Shown here piece after piece: positions 1-9,477 of a stretch of 64,000 bases of DNA. A model generated the notes under the pieces. It saw only the letters and a list, made by a program, of their open reading frames with translations. It did no database searches and had not been told where the DNA came from. Both the position numbers and the translations under genes were made by a program. Within the stretch, counting starts at the first letter, position 1. Every line of letters starts with the position of its first letter. The stretch lies in assembly GCA_015272395.1 (NCBI GenBank), contig JACYLQ010000005.1, positions 372,001 to 436,000 of the forward strand, in the 5' to 3' direction. The DNA is from Calothrix sp. C42_A2020_038 (GTDB taxonomy: Bacteria > Cyanobacteriota > Cyanobacteriia > Cyanobacteriales > Nostocaceae).

Positions 1-822
1 TAGATAATCGATATCCTGAAGTAAAAATAACAGCGTTAATTCTACACTATCTTCTACATCAAAGGCTGTTTTGACATTCTGATCAAAATGAGAACCAAAT
101 AGTTGTTCAAAGCTCAATGAATTAAATGTAAACCCTATTAGAAGAAAAACACATCCACAAGCCGCTAACCAATAAAAAATATCTATAATTATGTATTTTA
201 TTGAATGTCTTGAATACTTTTCAAGATTAATTTTAATTAGTTCTAAGATAATTAATGGAATCAAAAAAATAGTAAATAGCTTGATTTGCAAAGATAAACC
301 TAAAAAAATACCTGATATTATGATTGCACTTTTTGATGATTTTTGTTTGTATATCATTAACATATAAATAGACATCATAGCCATTGCCAAAGCTGGTTGA
401 CCAATCATCGCAGACACACTCAGTCTCAGAAAATTACAAGAAACAGCTAATAAAAGGGCGCCAATAACTGCTGCGATGTTACCTACATAAATACGTAAAG
501 TTTGACAAAAAGACCACACAAGCAATGTTGAAAAGCATAAAACTAAAAGGCGTGCATTCAAAATAGACTCGCCAAAACAACGAAACCAAAAAGAGAACAA
601 AATAGTTGATAGTGGTGGCTGATCATTCCATATTTGTGTATACAAATCAAATCCTTGTGAGTAAAGCGAGGTTTTGATTAATTCAATTCCTTCATCACTA
701 GAATCAAATTGAAATGCTTGTGATATGGGCATGAAATAAATAGCAAAAATAAAAAAAATAGTAGGTATAGCTAAATTAAATACTATAAATTGTTTCCAAT
801 CTATTGAAGAAAGATTTTTCAT
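1..822 (-). CDS. Membrane glycosyltransferase, ArnT/PMT-like (partial, C-terminus outside window)
   Basis: The minus strand is open from an ATG at 822 to the window edge, giving 274 residues without a stop. The protein is strongly hydrophobic, with several membrane helices starting near residue 13. After the first helix it has an acidic loop (FDSSDEGIEL) and then WNDQPPLST. An acidic pair in the first periplasmic loop followed by a PPL motif is the usual signature of GT-C enzymes of the dolichyl-phosphate-mannose or ArnT superfamily, which move a sugar from a polyprenyl-phosphate carrier at the membrane. The family call is good; acceptor and sugar cannot be read. No neighbour in the window gives a pathway context. 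Confidence 0.75.
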   Translation of the reverse strand, partial: MKNLSSIDWKQFIVFNLAIPTIFFIFAIYFMPISQAFQFDSSDEGIELIKTSLYSQGFDLYTQIWNDQPPLSTILFSFWFRCFGESILNARLLVLCFSTLLVWSFCQTLRIYVGNIAAVIGALLLAVSCNFLRLSVSAMIGQPALAMAMMSIYMLMIYKQKSSKSAIIISGIFLGLSLQIKLFTIFLIPLIILELIKINLEKYSRHSIKYIIIDIFYWLAACGCVFLLIGFTFNSLSFEQLFGSHFDQNVKTAFDVEDSVELTLLFLLQDIDYL

Positions 823-1361
823 CTAAAATGTATAATGTATGAGTATGCCGCTAGGCAATTATACACAAAAATCAAAAACAATCTGACATGATTAAGTAAA
901 TTATTTTTAGGGACACAACACGGAGAGAGGTTTAGCAGAGGATTATAATGTATATTTTTAGACTTTTTAAACATTCTTTTAGCCGAAGCTAATAATCCGG
1001 TATCTATGCAAAATCATCGCTATCTTTAGCAGTACAATTAGATTCAGGTGCTATCACAGTGTCCAATCCAGGATTAAGTGGTAAATGTGATGGTTAACAA
1101 AATCGTCTGGTATTAAAACACGAGCCAAAAAGTTGCACTATGTATCGATATACTCTCGTGCTTAGTCAAAAAACAAAAACTATTCTAATCATTTGTACGG
1201 TTACGAGTAATACCTATGCTACCACATTAGCATCTTTAACGAGGGTAAGTAACAAAAACTTTAAATATATAAAGTAGACGCAAGCAGAATCAAAATTCAA
1301 AATCATGCGTCATGTTATCTATAAACTCAATAGTAATGTCTATCCCCAAGAAAGGTAATTT
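823..1361. other. Intergenic, AT-rich, no convincing gene
   Basis: No open frame of useful size is supported on either strand. One plus-strand frame around 1018-1275 reads protein-like for a stretch but is broken by an internal TAA near 1096, so it may be a decayed gene; I do not recognise it. The stretch must hold the promoters for the leftward glycosyltransferase and the rightward COP23 gene. A purine-rich AAGAAAGG lies just ahead of the ATG at 1362. Confidence 0.4.
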
Positions 1362-2150
1362 ATGTCTAAGCATCCTATTAAATTGTTGGTGTTTGGAGCT
1401 TTTGGTTTGTCTTTGTTCTTAAGTAGTTCACCTGCTAATGCACAGTTTAGTGGTGATGTTGTAGTACCTACGATACCAGACAGTGGTACTTCAAATGATT
1501 CCACCATATACTCCGGTGACAGATTTCCATCCGGAGGTTCTGTGAATACGAACGCGCGGTTTGTTTGCCAGCAGTTGAATGGTCAATATACTGTTATGTA
1601 CCAACCGCAAAGTCAACCTGGACAGTTTTTTGCATGGGCAACTCCTCGCACTCTAGGTGGTGGTTGGGATACCGCGCGTCGTTGTCAAGCCATAGCTCAA
1701 CGGTTGGAATCTTACCGTGGTGATGGTTTGCTTGAACTCCAAACCAGTGTAATGAACGGAGAAAATATAGTTTGCGTTACCACTGAAGTAAACCCAGCTT
1801 GCAGAATTGTTTTCACTGTGCCACGTGAAAAAGACCCTTATATCGTTCGCAACAGTGTGTTTGAAAACCTAGCATCTGCCGACGACGGATTACAAACAAC
1901 TGCTGTCAATACATACCGTGATCGAAATGGTAATCAAATCAACCAAATTTATCGCACTATCGTAGGTGGAAATAACGGTAGAAATATTAGTAACAGTCGT
2001 TCTGCAAAATCTCCAATTAAATTAAAACCATTCCTTGATAAAGCAGATGGAGGTACTGGGCAAGGATTGAGAAACGGAGTCAGAGTTAATCGTCAACCAG
2101 CCAGACAACAACCAGGCGCTCGTCTTGACCCGAATAGATTTAAAAGATAA
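1362..2150 (+). CDS. COP23-domain secreted protein
   Basis: 262 residues. A typical signal peptide (residues 1-27, hydrophobic core then ANA before QF) suggests export. Residues about 65-175 carry the COP23 pattern: FVCQQLNGQYTVMY, an ATPRTLGGGW segment, RRCQAI and a late cysteine pair (IVCVTTEVNPACRIVF). The four cysteines are spaced for two disulfides. COP23 was named after a circadian-oscillating membrane protein of cyanobacteria; the biochemical role is unknown. The C-terminal 80 residues are low in complexity and rich in N, R, G and Q. An AAGAAAGG sits 8-10 nt before the ATG. It stands alone, with no operon partner. Confidence 0.8.
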   Translation: MSKHPIKLLVFGAFGLSLFLSSSPANAQFSGDVVVPTIPDSGTSNDSTIYSGDRFPSGGSVNTNARFVCQQLNGQYTVMYQPQSQPGQFFAWATPRTLGGGWDTARRCQAIAQRLESYRGDGLLELQTSVMNGENIVCVTTEVNPACRIVFTVPREKDPYIVRNSVFENLASADDGLQTTAVNTYRDRNGNQINQIYRTIVGGNNGRNISNSRSAKSPIKLKPFLDKADGGTGQGLRNGVRVNRQPARQQPGARLDPNRFKR

Positions 2151-2502
2151 GAAAAGAGACGCTTCAGTTTTGCGCAAATCTGCTGCAAATTAAGGAATGG
2201 TGTGGTGATTTCTTAATTTTAGCTAAAATCGACACAGCACCGCACCATACACGAAGTGTTGGTGAAGGGATGAATGGCGTGACAAAAGCGATACGCCCTT
2301 CAATGGATTTTTACTATAGGTAAAACAGATTGAAGGGCAGTTCACGTCGCAATTGGACTTTTTGATTCACAGCAACTTTAGTTCTCACCAATGCCACTCA
2401 CCCAAACTGATTGTGCCAGTTGCGTAAGTCCTGAATTAATTTTAATAATCAATGTGGGTATTCTAAGCATAGAAGTAAATATGCTTAGGAGAACCATATA
2501 AT
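2151..2502. other. Intergenic with a perfect 10-bp inverted repeat
   Basis: This 350-bp gap has no open frame. It carries GCCCTTCAAT at 2295-2304 and its exact complement ATTGAAGGGC at 2329-2338, with a 24-nt loop. The position suggests a terminator-like or mobile palindrome, but there is no T-run. AGGAG near 2487 is the likely ribosome site of the next gene. Confidence 0.5.
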
Positions 2503-3033
2503 ATGAATCCTGTGTGCAAGCTGTGGATTGCAATCATGAATGCAATTCTACTGACAATGTTACCATTAATGGCAAAAGCAGATGACCCAGGTACTTGTTA
2601 TATGGTGACATCATCAGGTAGAACCATTAGTCTGGGCAAATTGTGCGGGGCAACACAAACAAATAATCGAGTTTTCCGCGTACCAATTAAGCGTCGTAAT
2701 GGTAAAACTCCAGTCATTGATGTTACATTCAATGGGAATCAAGTTTTTGAGATGATTCTTGACACAGGCGCCAGTGGTACTTTGATAACACAGCAAATGG
2801 CAAAAGCTATGAATCTCAAACCTTCCGGAACAATTAATGCCAGTATTGCCGACGGAAGCGAAGTTCAATTCAAGACAAGTTTGGTTAATTCTATTAGCGT
2901 TGGTGGCGCCGTCGTGAGCAATGTTGAAGTTGCCATAGCACCGAAAGCAGACATTGGATTATTAGGTCATGACTTTTTTGAAAACTATGATGTCAAAATT
3001 CTCTCCAAACAAGTTGAATTTCATCGTCGATAA
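2503..3033 (+). CDS. Retropepsin-like aspartic protease, clan AA, secreted
   Basis: 176 residues. The N-terminus is a signal sequence ending MAKA before DDPG. The core has one aspartic-protease motif, ILDTGASGTLIT (about residues 86-97), followed by the hydrophobic strand, the ADGS flap-like segment and GLLGHDFFENYDV, which is the hydrophobic-hydrophobic-Gly motif of single-domain retropepsins. Such proteins work as homodimers, each chain giving one Asp. This matches the TIGR02281 type of bacterial clan AA proteases, often periplasmic, with unknown substrates. A second ATG at codon 12 would still leave a signal peptide; the AGGAG at about 2487 favours the first. Confidence 0.85.
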   Translation: MNPVCKLWIAIMNAILLTMLPLMAKADDPGTCYMVTSSGRTISLGKLCGATQTNNRVFRVPIKRRNGKTPVIDVTFNGNQVFEMILDTGASGTLITQQMAKAMNLKPSGTINASIADGSEVQFKTSLVNSISVGGAVVSNVEVAIAPKADIGLLGHDFFENYDVKILSKQVEFHRR

Positions 3034-3144
3034 TTTAAATAAAGCAAGTCAATACAAAAACCCAGCTTTATCATATTTCATGTATTAATCTTTTTTTTGA
3101 TGTAAAAATTAGACTTTTGAAAACAACTGTAAACTTTTAATCTA

Positions 3145-3273
3145 GTATACACTGACTTTTCACGTTATGCGGAAAAACCAACGTAAAACCTAACTTCCCA
3201 GATGCGGGAAGGAGTACTAGGAGAGGGGTCGGGGGAGAGGTTTTAAACATGCCGTGAAAAATCAGAGTATACA
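3145..3273. mobile_element. MITE-like element family A, full copy with 8-bp target duplication
   Basis: The element runs from 3153 (CTGACTTTTCACGTTATG) to 3265 (end CATGCCGTGAAAAATCAG). These two ends are inverted repeats matching at about 15 of 18 positions. The octamer AGTATACA lies directly outside both ends, at 3145-3152 and 3266-3273, as expected for a target-site duplication. The inside holds TTCCCAGATGCGGGAA, a hairpin, and GAGAGGGGTCGGGGGAGAGG. A longer copy lies at 44434-44584 and a half copy at 34651-34721. There is no coding capacity, so it would need a transposase in trans. Confidence 0.8.
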
Positions 3274-3319
3274 GTATTTGCACAAGTCTGTATTTTTAGA
3301 TTATAAATCAGGAGTAAGA

Positions 3320-3727
3320 ATGCTAAAGAGCCTACAAGCATTTTTAAGGGCAATCGCCAAACCAGAATCGCATCAAGACGAGCGGGAAGCTACTATAGAA
3401 TTAATGATTATGACTATGTATGTGGATAAATCACTCAAAGTGGTAGAAAATGAGGTAATAAATCAATATTTGAGCAATATTACTTGGGAATCACCATTAA
3501 GTATTGACAAGTTCTTGGGCAAAGCAACAGCTAAGGTCAGAAGTACTTTGTCTGATACTGAAAAAAGACAAGCTTTTCTAGAAGAAATTAACACAAAATT
3601 AAGTAGTAGAGAAGTCAAGCAGCAAGCAATCAAAGCTTGCCATGATTTAGCAATTGCAGACGGTGAATTAACTCTGCAAGAAAAAGAATTTTTAGATACA
3701 ATTGCCCGTGTATTCCAGGTAGTCTAA
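3320..3727 (+). CDS. TerB-like (tellurite-resistance/DnaJ-type helical) domain protein
   Basis: 135 residues from the ATG at 3320, preceded by GGAG at 3311-3314. A longer reading from GTG 3254 is unlikely, because that start lies inside the terminal repeat of the mobile element. The protein is all helical, with LMIMTMYVDKSLKVVENEVINQYL early and ACHDLAIADGELTLQEKEFL late. The two D-x-x-L/hydrophobic E repeats are the TerB pattern, which in related proteins binds metal ions or partner proteins. The function in cyanobacteria is unknown. A hairpin at 3740-3759 ends it. Confidence 0.7.
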   Translation: MLKSLQAFLRAIAKPESHQDEREATIELMIMTMYVDKSLKVVENEVINQYLSNITWESPLSIDKFLGKATAKVRSTLSDTEKRQAFLEEINTKLSSREVKQQAIKACHDLAIADGELTLQEKEFLDTIARVFQVV

Positions 3728-3739
3728 TTACAAACAATA

Positions 3740-3759
3740 AGCAGGCATTTTTGCCTGCT
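3740..3759. terminator. Bidirectional hairpin between convergent genes
   Basis: AGCAGGCA and TGCCTGCT form a perfect 8-bp stem with a 4-nt loop. It is followed by AT-rich DNA and lies between the TerB-like gene and the convergent response regulator, 18 bases before the latter's stop. Confidence 0.65.
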
Positions 3760-3777
3760 CTACAATAATTTTATTGA

Positions 3778-4434
3778 TTAAAATTCAGGCGTGGCATGAG
3801 TAAAAACTCCATTTGCATAAATAGCCAACTGCGCACGATTTTTGAGGTTGAGGCGGTTAAAAATACTATTAATATGAGTTTTTACAGTGCTTTCCGAAAT
3901 AAATAACTTAGCCGCAATTTCTTGATTTGTGGCGCCAATTGCTACTAATCGTGCGACATCTGACTCTCTAGGTGTTAACTCAGATAATATAGAAGGAGTT
4001 GTTTCGGAAGAATTTACTTGAGTTTTAGGATTAATAACTCTTTCCAGAAGACCAGGCGCCAGTTGAGCATATCCTAAATTTATACAGCGAATCGCATGGA
4101 CAAGTTCCTCTGAAGGCATATCTTTAAGAAGATAACCTTTGGCACCAGCGCGAATAGCGTCACTCACATCACGGTCTTCATCGTAAGTACTCAAAACTAA
4201 AACTTTAACGTGAGGAAATTTCTCACAGATAATTTTGGTTGCAGTGCTACCATTCATAACAGGCATTCGCACATCCATTAACACAACATCTGGTTGGAGT
4301 GTCTCAACTAGTGAAATAGCTTCTTCTCCATTCTCCGCCATTCCAACAATTTCTAAGTCAGATTCTAAGCTTAACATTGCTTTTAGACCCTGACGAACTA
4401 AACTTTGGTCATCTACTAGTAATAAGCGAATCAT
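3778..4434 (-). CDS. NarL/LuxR-family response regulator
   Basis: 218 residues. The receiver (1-120) has the acidic pocket DD at 8-9, the phospho-acceptor D54 in VLMDVRMP, the T/S switch and the K in LLKDMP. The C-terminal domain (about 148-212) is a LuxR-type helix-turn-helix: LTPRESDVARLVAIGATNQE then ISESTVKTHINSIFNRL. It binds DNA once phosphorylated. The partner is probably the soluble kinase at 5182-6066, 750 bp upstream on the same strand; that kinase belongs to the family that normally pairs with NarL regulators. Targets are not visible. Confidence 0.93.
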   Translation of the reverse strand: MIRLLLVDDQSLVRQGLKAMLSLESDLEIVGMAENGEEAISLVETLQPDVVLMDVRMPVMNGSTATKIICEKFPHVKVLVLSTYDEDRDVSDAIRAGAKGYLLKDMPSEELVHAIRCINLGYAQLAPGLLERVINPKTQVNSSETTPSILSELTPRESDVARLVAIGATNQEIAAKLFISESTVKTHINSIFNRLNLKNRAQLAIYANGVFTHATPEF

Positions 4435-4601
4435 AACAAAATAAAATTTTGGTATTTGAGTAATTTTTGTAAAATTGACTCCCCAACCCCTAGCTCACAA
4501 AGGCAGTGATCTGTGTTGTTAAATTTGGGATGTTACTTTCGTTCAGATGGGGTTACTATTCCCCATCTGAACATACGTAAGTGCCCTTTCTCCTCTGCCG
4601 C

Positions 4602-5039
4602 TCATTCATCAACCTGACCCAAAATTTTAACATTACAGCGAACTTCATCCATTAAACTGCTACTTAACTGGTAGGCTTCAGAAAGTGATTTTTGCGCTTG
4701 AACAGGGTTCAAATGCCACAATTTTTGTGCGACTTGTAACTGAATATGTAAAGCAGCTAGTGATTGTCCTACTCCACTATACATATTAAGTAAACTTTGA
4801 TTTATTACTTGAATATTAGCAGAGCTTCCACTCTCTAAGATGTAGCTTTGCAAATTTTCTTGAGTTAAAATTAGTTCATACTGCTTTTGATGATACGCAC
4901 GAAGAATCTTCACCAAATGCCATAACGTTAAGAATAAAAGGATTAACAAAAGAATAGATAGCATATTTTCACTTACTTCACAATCACAGCTATTTGGTGA
5001 AGGTTTTATATCTAAAATATAAATTTTACCTTTTTTCAC
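4602..5039 (-). CDS. Membrane-anchored kinase-like fragment: HisKA_3-type helices without the phospho-His
   Basis: 145 residues from a GTG at 5039 that sits next to GGGAG; an ATG at 4964 is possible. One membrane helix (about 26-45) is followed by a helical region. That region aligns with the dimerisation domain of the neighbouring kinase: MYSGVGQSLAALHIQLQ here against LHDSVGHALTALNFQLQ there, then NPVQAQKSLSEAY against DPNQAQEFLTEAH. The phospho-accepting His is Tyr, the next Asp is Ser, and there is no ATPase domain. I infer a duplicate of the kinase's dimer domain kept as a modulator, or a decaying gene. It lies between the regulator and the kinase on the same strand. Confidence 0.6.
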   Translation of the reverse strand: MKKGKIYILDIKPSPNSCDCEVSENMLSILLLILLFLTLWHLVKILRAYHQKQYELILTQENLQSYILESGSSANIQVINQSLLNMYSGVGQSLAALHIQLQVAQKLWHLNPVQAQKSLSEAYQLSSSLMDEVRCNVKILGQVDE

Positions 5040-5181
5040 CTCCCTATACTAATAACTTAATTCTAGAAACTTGTGAATAAGTTTTTAAATATTTCCAACT
5101 TTAGTTGGACTTTGCTTGCTTAAAGTTTGTATAGATATCGATGTAAGTAGCACTAAAGTTGAATATTTGAATTGAGGTAGT

Positions 5182-6066
5182 TTATACATATTCGTGTAAA
5201 TCAAAAAATTGCCACTCTCCAATTTCGACTACTGGATAATGAGCATCTTCTTTTATATCTTGTTGTAGAAAATTTTGTGTATTATTTTGCTGAGATTCTG
5301 TATGACTTAATAATGCAGGTGTTTCAATCTCTTGACTTGAAATCTTTTGTGTCAACTCCCCGGAAATCTTGGATATTCGTATCGGAATACCAACACTAAT
5401 GCAACAACCATTCCCAGGTTGTGAATCAATCTGCAAGCTACCTTGTAAAACTGCGACTCGTTCTTGCATTCCTCGCAGACCATAACCACCAGAGACATTT
5501 TCAAGATCAAACCCACGACCATTATCTCTAACAATTAGATATGCTCCAGTCACAGTTGTACAAATATGAATTTGCACAGTTGTTGCACGCGCGTACTTAC
5601 GTATATTGTTGAGCGCTTCTTGAGTGATTCGATAGATCGGCGCCACTAAGTGCGAAGGCAATTCAACTGGTAAATCTATATAGACTTCAGGCAAGACCCC
5701 TGTAGTACTTTCAAAATCATCAACCAATGATTGAACAAGCGTTTCTAATGACCGAGTTTCAACCGCATCATTACGTAACGCTTTCACCGATTCACGTACT
5801 TCCTTAGTCGCAATTGTTACCCATTTATGTGCTTCGGTAAGAAATTCTTGCGCTTGGTTAGGGTCAGGTTTACAAAGTTTCATCGCAGTTTGTAATTGAA
5901 AATTTAACGCAGTCAGCGCATGTCCTACTGAGTCATGCAAATCTCGCGCGATGCGGTTGCGTTCCTGCGCGGCTGAAACATTTGCAAACTGTAACACACA
6001 CTGCCACAGCGAATCATGCATTTGAGCAAGTTGTTCCGGTGTATATAACTCTTCTACCACAGCCAC
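5182..6066 (-). CDS. NarL-family sensor histidine kinase, soluble
   Basis: 294 residues from GTG 6066, with CGGAGAAA just ahead. There is no membrane helix and only a 30-residue leader. The HisKA_3 domain has the phospho-acceptor H44 in RNRIARDLHDSVGHAL. The ATPase has the N box (EALNNIRKYA), G1 (VRDNGRGFD) and G2 (GGYGLRGMQERV). The last 70 residues are polar and carry no known domain. It autophosphorylates on His and should feed the regulator at 3778-4434; the order on the minus strand is kinase, fragment, regulator. The sensing input is unknown, perhaps through a partner protein. Confidence 0.9.
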   Translation of the reverse strand: MAVVEELYTPEQLAQMHDSLWQCVLQFANVSAAQERNRIARDLHDSVGHALTALNFQLQTAMKLCKPDPNQAQEFLTEAHKWVTIATKEVRESVKALRNDAVETRSLETLVQSLVDDFESTTGVLPEVYIDLPVELPSHLVAPIYRITQEALNNIRKYARATTVQIHICTTVTGAYLIVRDNGRGFDLENVSGGYGLRGMQERVAVLQGSLQIDSQPGNGCCISVGIPIRISKISGELTQKISSQEIETPALLSHTESQQNNTQNFLQQDIKEDAHYPVVEIGEWQFFDLHEYV

Positions 6067-6165
6067 TTTCTCCGTATCCTTCTATTTACTTATATTTCCA
6101 AAGCAAAGATACTTATGCAAAGTATGAGTTGGGTTGAGTCTAACCCAACCTACAAACAAAGCAAA

Positions 6166-8856
6166 TTAAGTCCAATTTCCTAAGAGTACATAAGCAGACC
6201 AGAAGTAAGGAGATTTATAGTCGGGGTTTTTCAAGATTGTCACCTGCGCGCGTCGTAATGCTTCGGCTTTCGAGATACCTGTTTTATGGGCTTGAATTAG
6301 CTGATCGTAAAATTGACTCATTAGCATTGCTGAAGCTTCGTCATTAACTTGCCATAGCGTTGCGATAGTACTACGGGCGCCTGAGCGTACTGCAACACCA
6401 GCAAGTCCGAGCGCTGACTTGGCATCACCTGCTGCTGTTTGGCACGCACTAAGTACTAAAAGTTCAAGAGAATTGTTGCGCGATAGTTCAACAGTTTTTA
6501 ATACTCCACTTAATTCGTTAACTTTGATTTTGTCATCCCAAGTTAGAATAAATGTATCCTCCGCGTTTGAGCTAAATTGACCGTGTGTTGCTAAATGTAC
6601 AATAGGGAAAGGAACTCTAGAAACTCGACTTCTAAATGCAGAGTTGGTAAAATTTTGATTCAATAATACTTGGGAAGGTAGCTCTGATTGTATCTTACTG
6701 ACTTCTTGCACAACATTTGGTAATGCAGAAAAATTAAGTCTAGCTTCACTTAACCCTGCAACCAACGCTCCCAAGCGCTCTTGTCGCAGCGAACGCGGTG
6801 CCAACAATTGTAATCCAGGTGTAAGAGCAACACTATACTTTTCAACAAGGAATTGTTTACCATCATGCAGAGCAGACATTGGTATATTCCGCAAAACACC
6901 ATCTAAAACAAATACTAGTGTTTCGGCTTTGCTGTTTGTAACATCCTCAACGATAGGACGTACTACTAAATCGTACATTTTTTGAAGCTTGGGCAGCATT
7001 ATATCGATTAATCCTGGTGTTGGCTGTCTGAGGTCTTGACTCAAACGTGCTGCTAGTTGCTCAAGTTCTTGATTGCTGATTTTGGTTTTGTAATAGTTAA
7101 AATCACGGTTGTCTTTTGAATCGGCATTAGCACCAGTTTTGGGTAAGCTGGTGATAATAGCAAGCTGGTTTTTAAGAATAATAGGGTAAATAACAGCAGC
7201 TTTAGCGTCAACCCGATCTACTTGTTCAGGTTTAGCAGTTAAACAAGCTTCTCGGAAGAAGTTATCAAGTTCAACTAACTGTAACCCTTCAATGATGTCA
7301 CGTGCGCTCTTTAAATTCTCCTTGTTCTGTGAACTTGTACTAACAAGTAATTCCACAAGCTCACGGTGAATTGGTTCAACAGCATTACGAAAGGAAAATT
7401 GCACATCAGGACTAGCTGCCGCTAAATCAGCTCGTAATGATTTAATAGTTCCTATAGCTTCTTTGTACGCCGCAATGGCAGTATCATTCTTACCTAAAGC
7501 TTTTGTTACCCTTCCTAATTGCCACTGCCACAGATATGCAATATCTCCTGCATTAATTTGCTGGGCAATTTGGAGTGCTTGCGAAGTGAGTTTCTCCGCT
7601 TGATCAAACTGCCGCGTTTGTTCGTAAACACTGCCAAGACTTCCCTGTGCATAAGCAAGTGTACGTGGGTTGCCTAATTCCTGAGCTTGTTTGACTGCTA
7701 CTGCCAAAATATTTGCCGTATCTTGTATCAACTCATTGGAACGCATCCGCATCATTGTTTGAGCTAAATTTATACGTGCGTCTATTGCTGTTAAACTTTT
7801 CGGTAACGCTTCAACTTCTTGTCTAACTTCTGGCAGCAGGTTATTAGCTGCATCTGTTTGGTTGCTATGTGTAAGTAAACTAAGTTGATTTAACTGTGCT
7901 TGAACTCGAATATGTGGAGATATAGTTATTGCAGCTTGTTTGTAAAAGTTTAGCGCTGCTTGCGTGTCAATCTCAGTTCGGTCTGTGTCGTTTACAGTCT
8001 CATCAAAGTTTAACTGCGCCCGTGCTGTATTTCCTAAACTAAGTTGTGTCAGTGCTATTGCTTCAGGTAATTTTAATTCTTGGGCAATACCTAAGGTTCG
8101 TTCCAAAACTAGCTTTGCAGAAGGTAGATTACCAACTACACGTAATGAGTCTCCCAAAGTTCGTAGTGCTACGATTGTTTCTGGTGATGAAGGAATTTTT
8201 TGTAGAGCTGTTTTTAGGTCTTCCTGTTTTGCTGTGTGAGATAAGTTGAACACTGACGCTATTAACTCAACCGCGCGACGATGCAAACCTAGGTTTTGTA
8301 ATGCTTTTGCTTGGTTTGTTTGACTTACAAGTACTAACTTCGGCTGATTTTGTTGTTTATATATCGACTCTGTACGTTGCCAAGTTTTTAATGCTGCCTC
8401 AGTTTGCCCGCGTGCTAATTGTAACTCAGCTTGGATATGATAACTTTGTGCTAACGCAGATATTTGTCCTGGCTGTGAACTACTAGTTAATATCTTGATA
8501 CTCTGATTTATTGAACTGTCTGCATTGTTCCACTGTCCCAATTGCTTGTAGCATAACGACAAGTTAGTTAAACTAAGCGCTTGATGAACTGGGTCTTTAG
8601 CTACTTGATAAGCTTTTGCCGCTTGCTGAAACAGTTCTGCTGCTTCAGAATATTTACCCTCTTGGTATAGCGCGCGTGCCGTTTGTTCGAGAGAGGCGCC
8701 AGATTTATTTTGGGAAAAAGCTACAGTAGAGAAAATATAAGGAATTTGAGCAAAAACTGGTGATGTCATGCATAATAGCGCCGTCGTTAGCATTGGCAGC
8801 ATGAAACGTATTAGCAGTTTATTGTGTTTTCTTATACATTTTATTTGATTTTTCAT
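6166..8856 (-). CDS. CHAT-domain protease with TPR repeats, exported or anchored
   Basis: About 896 residues. I choose the ATG at 8856, which has TAGGAT 8 nt ahead, over one 48 nt further upstream. A basic N-terminus and hydrophobic stretch ending SPVFAQ make a signal peptide. Repeated helical pairs follow (for example ARALYQEGKYSEAAELFQQA), about ten TPRs to residue 500. The C-terminal 350 residues are a CHAT caspase-like domain with an intact dyad: His in VHLATHGQF and Cys in LVLSACQTA, then ALGLAGVAVRSGARSTIATLW. CHAT/TPR proteins are common in filamentous cyanobacteria, where function is mostly unknown; some relatives are Gasdermin- or Csx29-type proteases. Confidence 0.9.
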   Translation of the reverse strand: MKNQIKCIRKHNKLLIRFMLPMLTTALLCMTSPVFAQIPYIFSTVAFSQNKSGASLEQTARALYQEGKYSEAAELFQQAAKAYQVAKDPVHQALSLTNLSLCYKQLGQWNNADSSINQSIKILTSSSQPGQISALAQSYHIQAELQLARGQTEAALKTWQRTESIYKQQNQPKLVLVSQTNQAKALQNLGLHRRAVELIASVFNLSHTAKQEDLKTALQKIPSSPETIVALRTLGDSLRVVGNLPSAKLVLERTLGIAQELKLPEAIALTQLSLGNTARAQLNFDETVNDTDRTEIDTQAALNFYKQAAITISPHIRVQAQLNQLSLLTHSNQTDAANNLLPEVRQEVEALPKSLTAIDARINLAQTMMRMRSNELIQDTANILAVAVKQAQELGNPRTLAYAQGSLGSVYEQTRQFDQAEKLTSQALQIAQQINAGDIAYLWQWQLGRVTKALGKNDTAIAAYKEAIGTIKSLRADLAAASPDVQFSFRNAVEPIHRELVELLVSTSSQNKENLKSARDIIEGLQLVELDNFFREACLTAKPEQVDRVDAKAAVIYPIILKNQLAIITSLPKTGANADSKDNRDFNYYKTKISNQELEQLAARLSQDLRQPTPGLIDIMLPKLQKMYDLVVRPIVEDVTNSKAETLVFVLDGVLRNIPMSALHDGKQFLVEKYSVALTPGLQLLAPRSLRQERLGALVAGLSEARLNFSALPNVVQEVSKIQSELPSQVLLNQNFTNSAFRSRVSRVPFPIVHLATHGQFSSNAEDTFILTWDDKIKVNELSGVLKTVELSRNNSLELLVLSACQTAAGDAKSALGLAGVAVRSGARSTIATLWQVNDEASAMLMSQFYDQLIQAHKTGISKAEALRRAQVTILKNPDYKSPYFWSAYVLLGNWT

Positions 8857-9477
8857 CTTAATCCTACGATTTAGATAGTTAAATCGAAAGATACCAGTTT
8901 TCAAACAGCTAGTTTACAAGTTTATACTTAATTAATAATTAATATTTTAGAACAAAGATTGACATATGCACTACACTGTTTAGTACTAGAGTCCTAAACA
9001 GTAATCTAAGTTCACCCAAATATTTCTGTGAACCGTGGTTCACACCAGGCTGGCATTGCTGGATCCAAACGTAAACTTCAACGTAAAGACGTACCAATGC
9101 TTCGTTTTTACAAAAGTTTTGGTATCATCCAAAAAAGTACAGGTCTATCTATCTACAGACAGAATGCAGGTTAGGTCTTTAGCAAGTAGTCAATTAAACT
9201 ATACCAATGGCATGATGAATTAATTAAATATAATAAGTAATAAAATCAAAGTAAATTACTAGCAAAGCTCATGAATGTGTGTGCGATGAACAAAAAAACA
9301 AAATGAAGTGTTCTTAATCTAATGATGTATACTTAGTTACATATACTGACGAAACAGTATCTACCAACTCAACTCTAAACCAAAACCATTGTATTTGCTA
9401 ATGTTCCCCAGACTCAATATTAAGCAACAATTCATTGAGGATCAATAAATACTAGATAGTGGAAATAATTATTAACA
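8857..9477. promoter_or_regulatory. Divergent promoter region with palindrome GTGAACC-GT-GGTTCAC
   Basis: This 620-bp region separates the divergent CHAT gene and the hybrid kinase. It has no supported gene. At 9028-9043 lies GTGAACCGTGGTTCAC, a 7-bp perfect inverted repeat around GT, with a further half-like GTTCACC at 9010-9016. This is a plausible operator, but the factor is unknown. The rest is AT-rich. Confidence 0.4.

Noticed and set aside
3254-3319. N-terminal extension of the TerB-like protein from a GTG
   Set aside because: This stretch is the end of a mobile element and its target duplication. A good ATG with GGAG lies at 3320.
9035-9223. A 62-codon frame before the hybrid kinase
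   Set aside because: No ribosome site, no motif, and it begins inside a palindrome.
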